From the NCBI RefSeq assembly GCF_040218065.1, contig NZ_JAVJQE010000009.1:223062-287061 (forward strand): a stretch of DNA of 64,000 nt, in the 5' to 3' direction. This stretch comes from Marivibrio sp040218065 (lineage in GTDB: Bacteria; Pseudomonadota; Alphaproteobacteria; UBA8366; Aestuariispiraceae). This document shows positions 50,301 to 60,800 of the stretch, piece after piece. The translations under genes were made by a program, and so were the position numbers. Numbering within the stretch: position 1 is the first letter of the stretch; each line of letters starts with the position of its first letter. Under the pieces are notes generated by a model. The model was given only the letters and a program-made list of their open reading frames with translations, was not told the DNA's origin and made no database searches.

Positions 50301-51041
50301 GTCGGCGTCGAAGTCGGCGTCGAAGTCGGCGTCGAGGTCGGCGTCCGCCTCACGCAGCTCGGATCCGGCCGCTCCCAGTTCCTCGTTTGGGCGATCTTCT
50401 GGGCGATCCTCTGGACGATCCGCTGGGCGGCGCGGCGCGGCGGGGGCCTCGCCGGCGCCGGCGAACGTCCCGCCGGTCAGAAAGTCGCGCGCTTGCCCCT
50501 CCGCTTGCGGCGGCGCGGGAATTTCGAAATCAAAGTCCTCGGGCGGCGTCTCCCGTGCGCGGGGGGACGGCCGTTGCGGCGGCGATTGCGCGGCCGCCTT
50601 AGCTGCAGGGGGCCGAGAGGCCGCTCCAGCTTGGGGCGAAGCGCGCGAGGCGGCCTCGTCGGAAGAACGGGTCTCGCTCGAAGAACGGGTCTCGCTCGAA
50701 GAACGGGCCTTGGGCGCGCGGGTCGGGCCGGCGTTCAATATCTGGTCCACCGCCTCGGCCCCGGCGACGATACGACGCCCGGGACCCGACTTGTCAGACT
50801 TCTGAGCGTCCGACGGTTGAGGCGGGCCGCCCGTGCCGCCCGACGCGCCGGGCGGCGGACCGGCGGACGGTCGGCCGGCGGATGCGCCTGAGGGGGCACC
50901 TGAGGGGGCGCCTGACGGTTGGGGCCGCCCGGCGCGCTGCTTGCGCGGCGGCTCGTCCTCCAACATCGCGCGCGCGACGATGGATTCGAGCGACTCGTCC
51001 TCGCCCGCGCCGCCGCCTTTGTCGTCGTCCCGATCCGCCAT
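47373..51041 (-). CDS. Type I secretion ABC exporter (LapB-like) with ~515-residue N-terminal extension
   Basis: A 1222-residue protein; typical LapB/HlyB exporters have about 710. Residues 1-515 are a disordered acidic/proline-rich extension with DNA-level tandem repeats. A C39-like domain follows (from DPLLGSLTILCTLLDRNIS), without the peptidase Cys context, as in RTX exporters that do not cleave cargo. The transmembrane domain begins near residue 670 (NAFVIANPLFVMNVYDRVVPN). The ATPase has Walker A GRIGSGKSTLE, signature LSGGQRQAISIARALLL and Walker B ILVLDEPTSAMD. With the HlyD adaptor it should export the adhesin encoded upstream. The extension could regulate secretion or dock cargo. Confidence 0.93.
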   Translation of the reverse strand: MADRDDDKGGGAGEDESLESIVARAMLEDEPPRKQRAGRPQPSGAPSGAPSGASAGRPSAGPPPGASGGTGGPPQPSDAQKSDKSGPGRRIVAGAEAVDQILNAGPTRAPKARSSSETRSSSETRSSDEAASRASPQAGAASRPPAAKAAAQSPPQRPSPRARETPPEDFDFEIPAPPQAEGQARDFLTGGTFAGAGEAPAAPRRPADRPEDRPEDRPNEELGAAGSELREADADLDADFDADFDADFEAPLDGPGWDDSPFDPAAEDEAGRDGSLAGDDALSAAEAEAAAAPHDIEENAERSFEAAAAAERVNAPEGAAAGATADGPRVHETGAKETGAKETGAKETGAGQTGGTKTAPDAPRPDEASGDLLDPKEAEGATAPEDPAKVDPDAGRGDRDLLSEQSLKAYLEALSAGTAHGQAPEPRAASATREVSALYEDEEDRPPGRDAAGSGAAGDETADGSESESGDDALDGEPVPRGERRDGADRRGQTRAEDDRREGAAKRWQIKPSPGTKDDPLLGSLTILCTLLDRNISAEGLTSGLPLVDGMLTPELFVRAAARAGVSARLVRRDLDSIGKLALPCVLLLDQQRACVLTHLRRAEGKATIILPEMGAGARDVDYAELASDYVGYALFARPEFQYDQRAQETKVKDPKGWFWGTIFGSWKLYVEVIIAAIMINAFVIANPLFVMNVYDRVVPNFAEETLWVLAIGILIVYLFDFLLKLLRAYLVDVAGKSADTQIAARLFQQMMGMKMAHRPPSAGGLANQLREFEHLREFFTSSTMTTLIDLPFIFLFLAIISVIGTWTIVIIPAFIVLLTVVVGMLMQIPMQRVVRETQRESQQKNAILIEAISGIETIKATGSEGRMQRAWETFVDKTARSAMVAHRWSSLAMTFSGTMMQTVTVAVVVVGVYEIQQGNMSVGALVACTILSGRALAPLSQIAGIATRFHQSRQALQGLDQMMQTPVERPEGRSFVTRPSFHGNIEFKNVAFTYPDAKTQALNDVSFKIEQGEKVGVIGRIGSGKSTLERLILGLYDPEDGAVLVDGTDTRQLDPADLRRAIGVVPQDVYLFWGTVRENIALGAPYADDPTILRAARIAGVDEFISKHPLGLDMPVGERGMSLSGGQRQAISIARALLLDPPILVLDEPTSAMDNTTEARFKARIGTLLANKTLILVTHRGSLLTLVDRLIVMDGGRIVADGPKDVVMEALNAGRIQTART
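49996..50347 (-). repeat. Short tandem coding repeats in the exporter extension
   Basis: Two repeat tracts within the exporter gene: a 15-bp unit encoding KETGA (49996-50050, about four copies) and a 12-bp unit encoding DADF (50296-50347, about four copies). Neither is a CRISPR; both keep the reading frame. Copy-number change would alter extension length without breaking the protein. Confidence 0.85.
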
Positions 51042-51264
51042 CTCGCCCCGAAGGTCCCCGCTCCTCGAGCGCCGGCCTCTGAACGCGTGTCGCGCAACAG
51101 CGGCCGTCGCCGGAATCGCCTCGGGCGTGCGGACAAGCCTTCGCCCGCGCGCCGTATCGCCATCTCGTTGAGAATCCTAGCACAGGGCGTGCCATCCGCC
51201 CAGCGCAAGCGGATCCGAAGGAGCGCCAACGGGGGGGCGTCCAAACGGCGTGCGGTCGCTCGGC

Positions 51265-51762
51265 TCAGCCGTCGTCTTCGCGCTTGGGCAGTTCAACCCA
51301 CGCCGGCTGCCGGTACCCCTCCGGCCAAAGTTGGAGGCCTTGGATCGTGCGATGCCAGCCTTCGACCAAGTCCATTCCGTCCGGACGGGCGCGCAGGATC
51401 AGCGGCTCCTTCGGCGGGCCGGCGCGCTCCAGCCGCGCTCGCTGGGCGGCGTGCTTGCGCGCGTCGTCCCGAAAACCGGTCAGCTCGCCGTCGGTTCGGG
51501 CGCGCAGTCGCTCGCGCGTCCGGGGGGTGAAGAGCGCCGGCGTCACAAGCACCTCGCCGAAGCTGAACCGCCGCCGACTGTAGTAGGGGATCAACTCCCG
51601 CGCGCGCTCCGGCCGGTGCGCGTAATTCTTGTAGATGAAATCGATCAGCACATAGTCGGGCATGTCCGGAAACCAATTCCGGAACAGGTCCAGATCGATC
51701 GGGGTCGCCCGGATCGACCGCTCGGCGGCGCGCGTCGCCCCTTCGAAGGTGCGCTTCGTCAT
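51265..51762 (-). CDS. Unknown 165-residue protein between adhesin and exporter
   Basis: A soluble, basic 165-residue protein with no signal peptide. Notable segments are IDLDLFRNWFPDMPDYVLIDF, ELIPYYSRRRFSFGEVLVTPALFTPRTRERL, and near the end PLILRARPDGMDLVEGWHRTI. The G-x-H-R pattern in the last part faintly recalls ParB-N/Srx-type domains, but I would not assign it. I chose the ATG at 51762 with GGGGAC upstream; the ATG at 51780 lies against the T-run of the adhesin terminator. It is transcribed toward the exporter gene (223-base gap), so a role in control of the secretion locus is possible. Confidence 0.6.
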   Translation of the reverse strand: MTKRTFEGATRAAERSIRATPIDLDLFRNWFPDMPDYVLIDFIYKNYAHRPERARELIPYYSRRRFSFGEVLVTPALFTPRTRERLRARTDGELTGFRDDARKHAAQRARLERAGPPKEPLILRARPDGMDLVEGWHRTIQGLQLWPEGYRQPAWVELPKREDDG

Positions 51763-51782
51763 GGCGTCCCCGTTTAGCATAG

Positions 51783-51818
51783 AAAAAGGCGGCGGGCACC
51801 GACCTTGCCCGCCGCCTT
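51783..51818 (-). terminator. Rho-independent terminator of the giant adhesin gene
   Basis: On the minus strand, a perfect 13-bp stem (AAGGCGGCGGGCA pairing with TGCCCGCCGCCTT) with a 7-base loop is followed by a run of Ts. It lies 75 bases after the adhesin stop and directly before the 165-residue protein gene, so the adhesin and its exporter are separate transcripts. Confidence 0.9.
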
Positions 51819-51892
51819 AAGGGCTCGCATGCGCGCCGATCGCTCGGGCGCGCAAAGCCCCTCACCAGCCGCCCGCAGGCGTCCGACCGAAA

Positions 51893-54800
51893 TCAGACGC
51901 TGGGCGGCTCCTCCCCACCGGAGTCGGTGAGCCCTGGTTCGACCGGCGCGACGAACACGATGCCCGCATCGCTCGGGGCCGGCGCGTCGCCGCCGTCGGT
52001 CATGACGTCTTCCTGCATGTTCACGAGCTCCTCGGCGTCGAGCACCCCGTCGGCGTCGCCGTCGGCGTCGTAGCTCGCCATGTTGCCGGAGGCGCCGAAG
52101 GTCTCGGCGTCGACGCCCACCAGCTTGATCGCGTCGCCCTGCTCGCCGAGGCGAATGACCGTGTCGTCGCCGTCCTGAACGATCGAGAGGTCGTCGGCCT
52201 CGTAGCCGCTGATGAACAGCTGGTCGGTCCCCATCTCGAAATCGTTGATGGTGTCGACGCCGTCGCCCTTGGCGAAGAAGAACACGTCGTGCTCCCCGTC
52301 GCCGGAGCCGCCTTGATCGCCGCCCCAGAGCTGGTCGCCCGCCTCGAAGCTGTCGAGCGCCGCGTCGACGGAAGACATGTCCACGACCGCGTCGTCGAAG
52401 TCTTCGTCGCCGCCCTGCCACAGATCCTCGAAGCCGATCGAGCCGTCCTCGCCGATGGTGATGTGCACCTCGCCGTCCGGGTTGAGATCGGCCGCGCCGG
52501 AGAAGTAGGCGGGCGCGTCCTGACCCGACAGCGTGACGCCGTCGGCCACCGCGACGAAGTCGCCGTCCTGATTCTGGTCGAAGGTGACGGAGAGACCGTT
52601 GCTGAGGTTGGCGTTCTGATCGGCCCCGTCGGGGATGATGAAGAAGCCGACGTCGTCCGCGGAGAAGCCGTCCAGCAGGATCTCATGCGTGGCCCCCACA
52701 TCGGTCTGATGCAGGTTCGACCAGATGATCTCGCCGCTTTCCGGCCGGCCCTGCTCGTCCATGACGTAGTAGCCGACGGAGTTGGAGTAGCTGGCGTTGG
52801 TTCCCTCGAAGGTGACCGTGACGCTCTCGGAGAAGCTGGCCTGGCCGGCGTCCGTGCCGCCCATGATCCAGTCGCGTCCCGACCCGCCGACGACGATGTC
52901 GTCGTCCGCGCCGCCGCGCAGGTCGTCGTTCCCCGCCATGCCGAAGACCTGATCGTCGCCCGTTCCGCCGTGGAGGAAGTCGTCGGCGTCGGCGACCTGC
53001 ATCGGCTGGTCGGCGTCGTCGCCGTCCTCCTCGTCGGTCGCCGCGGCGGTCGCGGTGATCGCCACCTCGGTGAAGTGGAACTCCACCCGCTCGTTGCTGG
53101 AGGTCGACTGGTTGAGGTAGCCGCCGAGCGTGATCTCATGCGAGCCCTGGCTCAGCTCCGGCAGGTCGATGGTGACCGTCTTCCAACCGGTGTCGCCGCC
53201 GCCGGCCACCCGCTCGACGTAGCTTTCGCCGTCGACGCCGAGCGTCTGGCCGTCGATCGAGACCATGAGATCGGCGATCTCGTCCTCTTCGAAGTGGTTC
53301 GCCATCTCGACCTTGTAGCTGAAGGTGAGCTTGGCGCCCGTGACCGCCTGATCGACGGTGAAGCTCCGGCTGTAGCCGCCCGACATCCCGTCGGTGACGT
53401 CGGCCCCGCCGCCGCCGCCCAGCGTGACTTCGATCTGGCCGTCATTCTGTTTGTAGCGGCCGTGCTCCTTGTCGTCATTGTCGCCGCCGCCGAAGACGCC
53501 GTCCTCGTAGGAGAAGCCGCCGACGTCGTCGTCGAAGTCCTCGGAGAGAAGCGTGACGGTCTCGCCGGCCTCTGCACCGCCGCCGTCGCTCGCCCCCGCC
53601 TCGGGCAGGTCGGCGATGAACTGCGCCGCACCCTTCTGGTAGAGCTCGGAGACCTGATCGGCGCTCAACGGTCCGTCGAAAAGCGCGGGATTGTCGATCC
53701 GCCCGTTCAGATAGGTGTGCAGGTTGTTCGCCTCGTCGTCGCCGGAGTTGCGCTGGCTCGCGCCGAACGTCCAGGGGTTCTGGTTGTTCGCCGGGCTCCA
53801 GTCGCTCTCGACGCTGTCGACGGCCTCGCCGTTGACGTAGAGGGTGACGGCCTCGCCGTCCCAGCTGACGGTCGCGTTGTACCAGTTGCTCCAGTCGACG
53901 TCGCCGCCCTTCAGATAGAGCGACTCGCCCTCGGTCTGGATGCGGACCTCCACTTCGCGATCGCCGTTCACCTCCATGTTGAAGTGACCGCCGTCGTCGT
54001 AGTTGGAGCTGTCCTTGGACGCGATCGCGCCGTTGTTCCAGGCCAGGAAGTCGACCGAGAAGGCGCCCGTCTCGACCTCCATCGAGGCGTCGTGCGGCAC
54101 CTCGATATAGTCGCCCGAGCCGTCCATCTGGGCGGCCTCGCCGAAGCGGCCCTGGCCTTCGCCCGTGCCGCCCTTGGCGACGCCGGTCAGGCCGTTGACG
54201 GCGTCGGTCAAGGTCTCGTTCGAGCCCCAGGTCGCATCCTCGAGCGCGAAGTGGAACACCGCGCTCGGCCCGTCCGAGGCCGCACCGTCGCCGCCCTCGT
54301 AGACCGCGCCGACCTCGTCGCCGAGCCCGTCGATGGTCAGCGTAGCGCTCGAGGTCGCGCTGTCGTCGTTCGACGCCTCGCTGGAGCCGACCGACAGGGT
54401 GAGCGTGATCTCGGACTGCACGGCGGATTCCTCCGCGTACATCTGCAGCCCCTCGAGGTCCTCGGCCGCGATCGTCACCGTGCCGTCCGCGTTGACCGTG
54501 CCGGCGCTGAAGGTGACGCCCTGCGGGACGTTCGAGATCGTGATCTCGGAGAGGCTCTCAGAGCCGTCGGTGTCGCTCAACGCGGCGGCCGCATTGATGT
54601 TGTAGGTGTAGGTCGTCGGCCCGTCGCCGCCCGCACCGGATCCCTGGCCGGAGCCGGAGCCTGAGCCGGACCCGTGAGCGTGACCGGATCCCGAGCCCGA
54701 ACCCTGGGCGTGACCGGATCCCGAGCCCGAGCCGGAGCCCGCCCCCTGGCCGGCCGCGCCGGAACCCGAGCCGGACCCTTGGGCGGCCGCGCCGGAGCCC

Positions 54801-57800
54801 GAGCCGGACCCTTGGGCGGCCGAGCCGGAGCCGGACCCGGCGCTCTCGGCGCCGCTGGCGTCCACCAGTTCGGCCTGAACCGAGATGCTGGGCGCGTCAG
54901 CCACCGCCTGCACCGCGAAGGTCGCGGTCGCCGTCTGCATCGTCGTCCCGTCGGAAACCGAGTACTCGACGCTGTCGCTCCCGGACCAGTCGCCGTCCGG
55001 CGTATAGGTGTGAGTGCCGTCGCCGTTGTCGGTCAGCTCGCCGTTGCTCGGCTGGCCCATGAAGACCACGGTCGAGCCGGCGGCGTCGCCGCCCAGCAGG
55101 TCGGCCGCGTCGAAGGTGATCGAGCCGTCCTCTTTGAGCGAGAAGGACTCGTCCTGCGCCGCGCCCGGGGTGTCGCCGTAGAGCACGTCGTCGCCCTGCT
55201 GGCCGTAGATCGTGTCCTCCCCGGCCCCGCCGGTGAGCGTGTCGTCGAAGCTGGCGTCGCCGCCGGCGTCGATCTCGGGAATCTCGACCGTCAGCGTCGT
55301 GCTGGTCGAGCCGGTATCGGTCTCGCCGCGGTCCGGATCGGTGTCGACCGAGGTCGTCTCGACCGTCAGATCGAAGCTCTCCGTTCCCGCCGGGACCGAC
55401 ACCTGCAGCCCGTCCAACTGCGCGGGGGTCAGCGTATGGCTGGAGGCCCCGGAGAAGCTGTCGCCCGCCGTGTTGGTGAAGACCGCGCCCTCCGGCGCGC
55501 CGCTGATGGTGACCGACAAGGTTTCCGAGCCGTCGACGTCGTTGTCGCCGGTCGTGATCGTCAACGGCGCGGTGAAGGTCCCGGTCGCCTCGGCCGGCTC
55601 CGCCTCGTCGCCGTAGATCACATCGTCGCCCTGCTGGCCGTCGATGACGTCGTCGCCGGCGCCGCCTTCGAGAACGTCGTCGTAGCTGGCCGAGCCGCTC
55701 GGGTCCGCGACCTCCAGGGAGGAGGTGAAGGCCTCATCGAAATGGACCTTCACATCGACCTGCTGGCCGTCCTCGAACAGGCGATAGGTGCCCTCCGCGC
55801 TGTCCGCGGTGAAGTACGTCTCGCTATTCGCCGGAATGGTGATCGTGTGCTCCTCGCCGGAGCCGTAACGGTCGAGCGTGACCTCCCGATCCTCGTCGGA
55901 GCTGTTGCGGATGCGCAGAACCTGGGCGTCGCCCTCGTCGGTCGAGAGCTTGCCCATGCTGGTGAGCCGCAGCCCGCTGTCGCCGGTCCCGGCGTCGTTT
56001 CCGTCGTAGGCGATTGTGTAGTCGCCGTGCTCGCTCAACGCCTCGACCAAGGTATAGCCGGAGCCGGACTGCACGCCCTCGGAGCCCGCAGCGCCGCCCG
56101 AGGCGTCGCCGCCGTCGCCGTCGATGACGTCGTCGCCGGCCGCGCCGTCGATCGTATCGTCGCCGGCGCCGCCGGTCAGCACGTCGTCGCCCGCCCCCCC
56201 GGCGATCACGTCGTCGCCGTCGGTCCCGGTCTCGGTGACGCCGGTTTCGCCGGAGCCGCCTTCGCCCGGGCCGGGCTGATAGGTCGCGGTCGCGTTCTCA
56301 GCCGTCAGGTCGATCTGGTCGACGACGGGGGAGACGAAGACCGTGAAGGTCTCGCTGTCGCTCGCCTGGTCGCCGTCGTCGTCCTCGGAAGAGACGCTCA
56401 GCGTCAACTCGACCTCGCCCGAGAAGTCCTCCGGCGCCTTCATCTGCAGCCCGTCCAGATCGGCCGCCTGCAGGGCGAAGGACCCGCCGCCCAGCGCGAC
56501 GCCCGCGCTCAACAGCGCGCCCGTCGGCAGGCCGGAGAGCGTGATCGTCGGGTTGGACGAGCCGTCGCCGGTGGTCAGGTTCGCGTCGACATTGAGCGCG
56601 ATCCATTGATCCTCGGCGCCCTCGCCGTCGGCCGCAACGGCGTCCGCGGTCGGATCGGCGCTGTCGGCGATGTCGAGCGTGGCGGTCGCCGCGCTCTCGT
56701 CGCCGTCGGCGTCGGTGATGGTGTAGGTGAAGCTCTCGGCCCGCAGATCGCCTTGGCTGTGATCGACCGAGGCGTTCACCTGGAAGCTGTAGCCGCCGTC
56801 GGCGTTCACGGTCAGCTCGCCGGTGCGGGTGGTCACCGTCTCGCCGGCTTGCGCCGTCTGCTCGTCGCCGTTGGCGTCGGTGTAGGTGAAACCGGTCACG
56901 CTCGCGCCGTCGGGGCCCTGATCGTCGTTGGCCATCAGGTTGCCGGTGATCGCCCCGTCGCCTTCGCTCACTTGGCCCAGATCGTCGTCGACCGCCGTCG
57001 GGACCCCGTCGGTGACGGAGATGTACTGGGTCGCGGAGGATTCCGAGCCGTCGCTGTCGGCGATGGTGTAGGTGAAGGGATCGGACAGATCGCCGCCGCT
57101 GTGAGTCTCGCTGGCGTCGGAGGTGTAGCTCCAAGACCCGTCGGCGTTCACCGTCAGCGTGCCGTACTGGGTGTTCGTCGGCTGGCCGACGACGCCCTGC
57201 TGCGTCGCCCCGCTCTCGTCGGTGTAGGTGAAGCCCGTCACCGTCACCGCGCCGTCCGAGCCCTCGACGTCGTTGTTCAGCACATTGCCGGCGATCGTGT
57301 TCGAGCCCTCGGCCACGCCCTGCGCGGCGTCGTCGGACGCGATCGGCCCGGCGCCGTCGGTGATCTCGATCGCCTGCTCGGCGGTCGAGACGTCGCCGTC
57401 GGCGTCCGTGATGGTGTAGCTGAAGCCGTCCGCGACGGCTCCGGCGTCGTTATCCACGCTGGCGTTCGGCGCGAAGCTCCAGGAGCCGTCGGAATTGACC
57501 GTCAGCGACCCGTTCTGCGTCGTCACCGTGGCGCCGGCCTGCGCGGTCTGCGCCGCGCCGTTCGCGTCGGTGTACTCAAAGCTAGTCAGCGTCGCGCCGT
57601 CCGGCCCCTCGTCGTCATTGTCCATGACGTTGCCGGTGACCGCAGCCGCCCCTTCCTCGACGGACGCCGTCGCGTCGTCGACCGCCGTCGGCACGCCGTC
57701 GGTGACCTCGATGGTGAAGCCGGCGGTGTCGCTCTCGACGCCGTTGGAAAGCGTGTAGGTGAAGCTCTCGCTCAGCGTCCCGGCGGAGTGATCCTCGCTC

Positions 57801-60800
57801 GCATCCGAGACATACGTGTAGGATCCGTCGGCGTTGACCGTCAGCGAGCCGTATTGAGTGTCCACCGTCTGGCCGGCGTCGGCCGACTGGGTCGAGCCGT
57901 CTTCGGCGGTGTAGCTGAAGGCGGTGACCTCGGCCCCATTGTTCGCGACGTCGTTGTCGAGCAGCGCGCCCGAGACGCTCTCGCCGCCTTCGGCGAGCGT
58001 CTGCGTCCCGTCGTCGACCGCGTCGATCTCCGGCGGCAGCTCGGGGCCGTCGAGAACGACGTCCTCCCAATCCTGCACGGTGAGCCCAAGCGCCTCGAAG
58101 GTCTGCTCCGCGCCGCTGTCGGTGGTCGCGTCGGCGTTGTCGGCGATGAACTGCTGCAGCGCCCGCAGGTCGGCGACGACCGCCGGATCCTGCAGATCCT
58201 GTTCGCTGTAGCGCACCGTCAGCGTGTCGGTCCCGACGCCGCCGTCGTAGCGCTCGCCCGCGCCGCCTTCGCCGACGGTGAAGACGCCGCTGTCGGCACC
58301 GTCGCCGGCGCGGACGTCGTCGATCCCCGACTGGCCGTCCACCGTATCGTCGCCGGTTCCGCCGGTTATCGTGTCGTCGCCGCCGCCGCCGTAGATCCGG
58401 TCGTCGCCCGCGCCGCCGTCGAGGACGTCGTCACCCGGCTCGGAGCCGCCGGAATTCTGGACCAGCGCTTCGTTGCCGATCACCGAATCGTCGCCGAAGG
58501 CGATCGCCTCGACGTTGTTCACGGTCAGCATCTCGCCCGTATCGTTGTCGATGATCTGGGTGTTGATGGAGCCGTTGTTGTTGGTGAAGTTCTGGAACGT
58601 ATAGTCGCTCTGGTTCTTCGCCAGAGTGAGCACGTCGTCCCCAGCGCCGCCGTCCGTCGCGGCCGGCCCCTGGATATCGCCCTTGAGCGTGAGGCTGTCG
58701 TCGCCTTCGCCCATGTTGAGGTTGGCGCCCTGCTCGGTGTCGCCCTCCACGGTCAGCTGGTCGTCCCCGCCGCCCATGTGGAAGTTCTCGTTCATGGCGA
58801 GGTCGCGCTCGACCGTGAAGTCGTCGGCCCCGTCCGTGCCCTGGTGGTTCATGCCGCCGTCGTCGACGAAGTCGTTGCCGTCGCCGCCCTGGCCGCCGAT
58901 CGTCATGCCGTCGAAGGCGTCCGCGAAGGTGAAGGTCGCGTCGGCGGAGTCGGCCGTCGGCAGATCGCCTTCAGCGAAAGCGTCGTCGAGGATCGTCAAC
59001 TCGCCCTCGCCCGGGCCGTAGCCGTCGACCGCATTGTTTCCGGCCTTGACCGTCGCGGCGACCAGGGTGGTCCCCGGATAATTGTCGGCCACGAACTGGT
59101 CGAGCGGCAGGTCGTCCGGATCGCTGACGCCGTCTGCGCCGTCCGGGAAGTCCTCGATCTTCACCTTGGTGAAGGACCCGTCTTGGGCTTGCAGGTAGAG
59201 CACGACGTTCGACAGATCGTGCTCGAAGCTCGGGAACTGATCGCCCCCGCCGGCGTCGCCGCCGCTTTCCACGTCGTCGCCGTAGATCAGGTCGTCGCCG
59301 CCCTGGCCGAAGATCGTATCGTCGCCCGAGCCGCCGGTGATGGTGTCGTCGCCGGCCTCGGCGCTCGACACCGTGACCGAGATCTGGCCGGTCACGACGT
59401 TGGAGGCGTCGGTCGAGCCGTCGTCGGCGTCGGTGTCCAGCGTCTGGGCGGAAACGGTAAGCGTGTAGTCGCCCGTCCCTTGCGGCGTCGAGATCTGCAG
59501 CCCCTCCAGCTGATCGCTGGAAAGCTGCGCCTCGCCGTCGCTGATCGCGATGACGTCGCCGGCCGCGTTGCTCAGCGTCGCGCCGTCCGGAATGTCGCTC
59601 AACGTGACGGTGAGCGCTTCCGAACCGTCGACGTCGACCAGCGCCGCGTCAATATCCAGATCGGCGACGTTCTCGCCGTCAAAGCTGTCGCCGTACAGGA
59701 CGTCGTCGTCGCCCATGCCGTCGATCGTATCGTCGCCGCCGCCGCCGTAGAGAACGTCCGCCTCCGCGCCGCCGTCGATGTCGTCGTCCGTGCCGGGATC
59801 GCCCAGCGCGTCCGCCGTCCCGTCGACGCTCAGCGTCGGATCGTCGGCGTCGACCTCAACCGTCACCGGCAGCGGATTGGTCGCCGTGGCGACGCTGTCG
59901 TCCAGCAGGTTCGTGACCGTGGTGGACACGCTGAGGTCGAAATCGTCGCCCGAATGCTCAGGCGGCAGGATAGTGAGGCCGTCCAACTGGTCGGGGCTCA
60001 ACGTCACGCTGCCGTTCTGGGCGATCTCGTCGCCGTTCGCGTCGAACAGCTTGGCGCCTTGCGGGATGTCGGAAATCGTGACCGCAAGGGTCAGCACGCC
60101 CGTCGGCTCGGCCAGCGCCGCCGAGAGGTTGAGCGCGATCTGGTTGTCCTCGACGCCCGTCGCCGGGCCGAGGCTGAGCTCGACGTCGGTGTTGGGAGCC
60201 GGTCCCTCGAAGGAGACGTCCTCCCAGTCCTGGACGGTCACGCCCAAGGCCTCGAAGGTCCGCTCCGCGCCGCTGTCGGTGCTCGCGTCGGAATTGTCCG
60301 CGATGAACTGCTTCAGCGCCACCATGTCGGCCGCGATCGCAGGATCGGCCAGATCGTCCGCGCTGTAGCGCACGGTCAGCTGGTCGGTCCCGACGCCGCC
60401 GTCATACCGCTCGCCCGCGCCGCCTTCGCCGATGGTGAAGACGCCGACGTCGTCGTCGTCGCCCGCATGCACGTCGTCGATCCCGGCGCCGCCGTCGAGC
60501 GTGTCGGACCCGACGCCGCCCGAGAGCGCGTCGTCGCCGCCGTCGCCGTCGATGACGTCGTCGCCTTCCTGGCCGAAGATCGTGTCGTCGCCCGAGGCCT
60601 CGGCCGGGGTCGTGTACTCGTAGTCGATCGAGGTGATCCAGTAGTCCGAGCTGTCGCCCTCATTGCCGCCCTGGCCGTCGGCGTAGGGCTGGGCCGTGAA
60701 GACCAGCTGGTCGATCGTCACCCCGTCCGGCAGGTCGACCGAGATGTCGCCGACATTGCCCGGCTCCGGGATCATGAAGGCGGACTCCGCCACCAGCTCG

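Noticed and set aside
47502..50891. An 1129-codon open frame antisense to the type I exporter
   Set aside because: Shadow of high-GC codon use; no domain, and it lies fully across a clear ABC exporter.
54635..54850. Gly-Ser linker as cloning-vector contamination
   Set aside because: It is in frame inside the natural adhesin, uses host-like codons and is flanked by continuous VCBS/LamG sequence.
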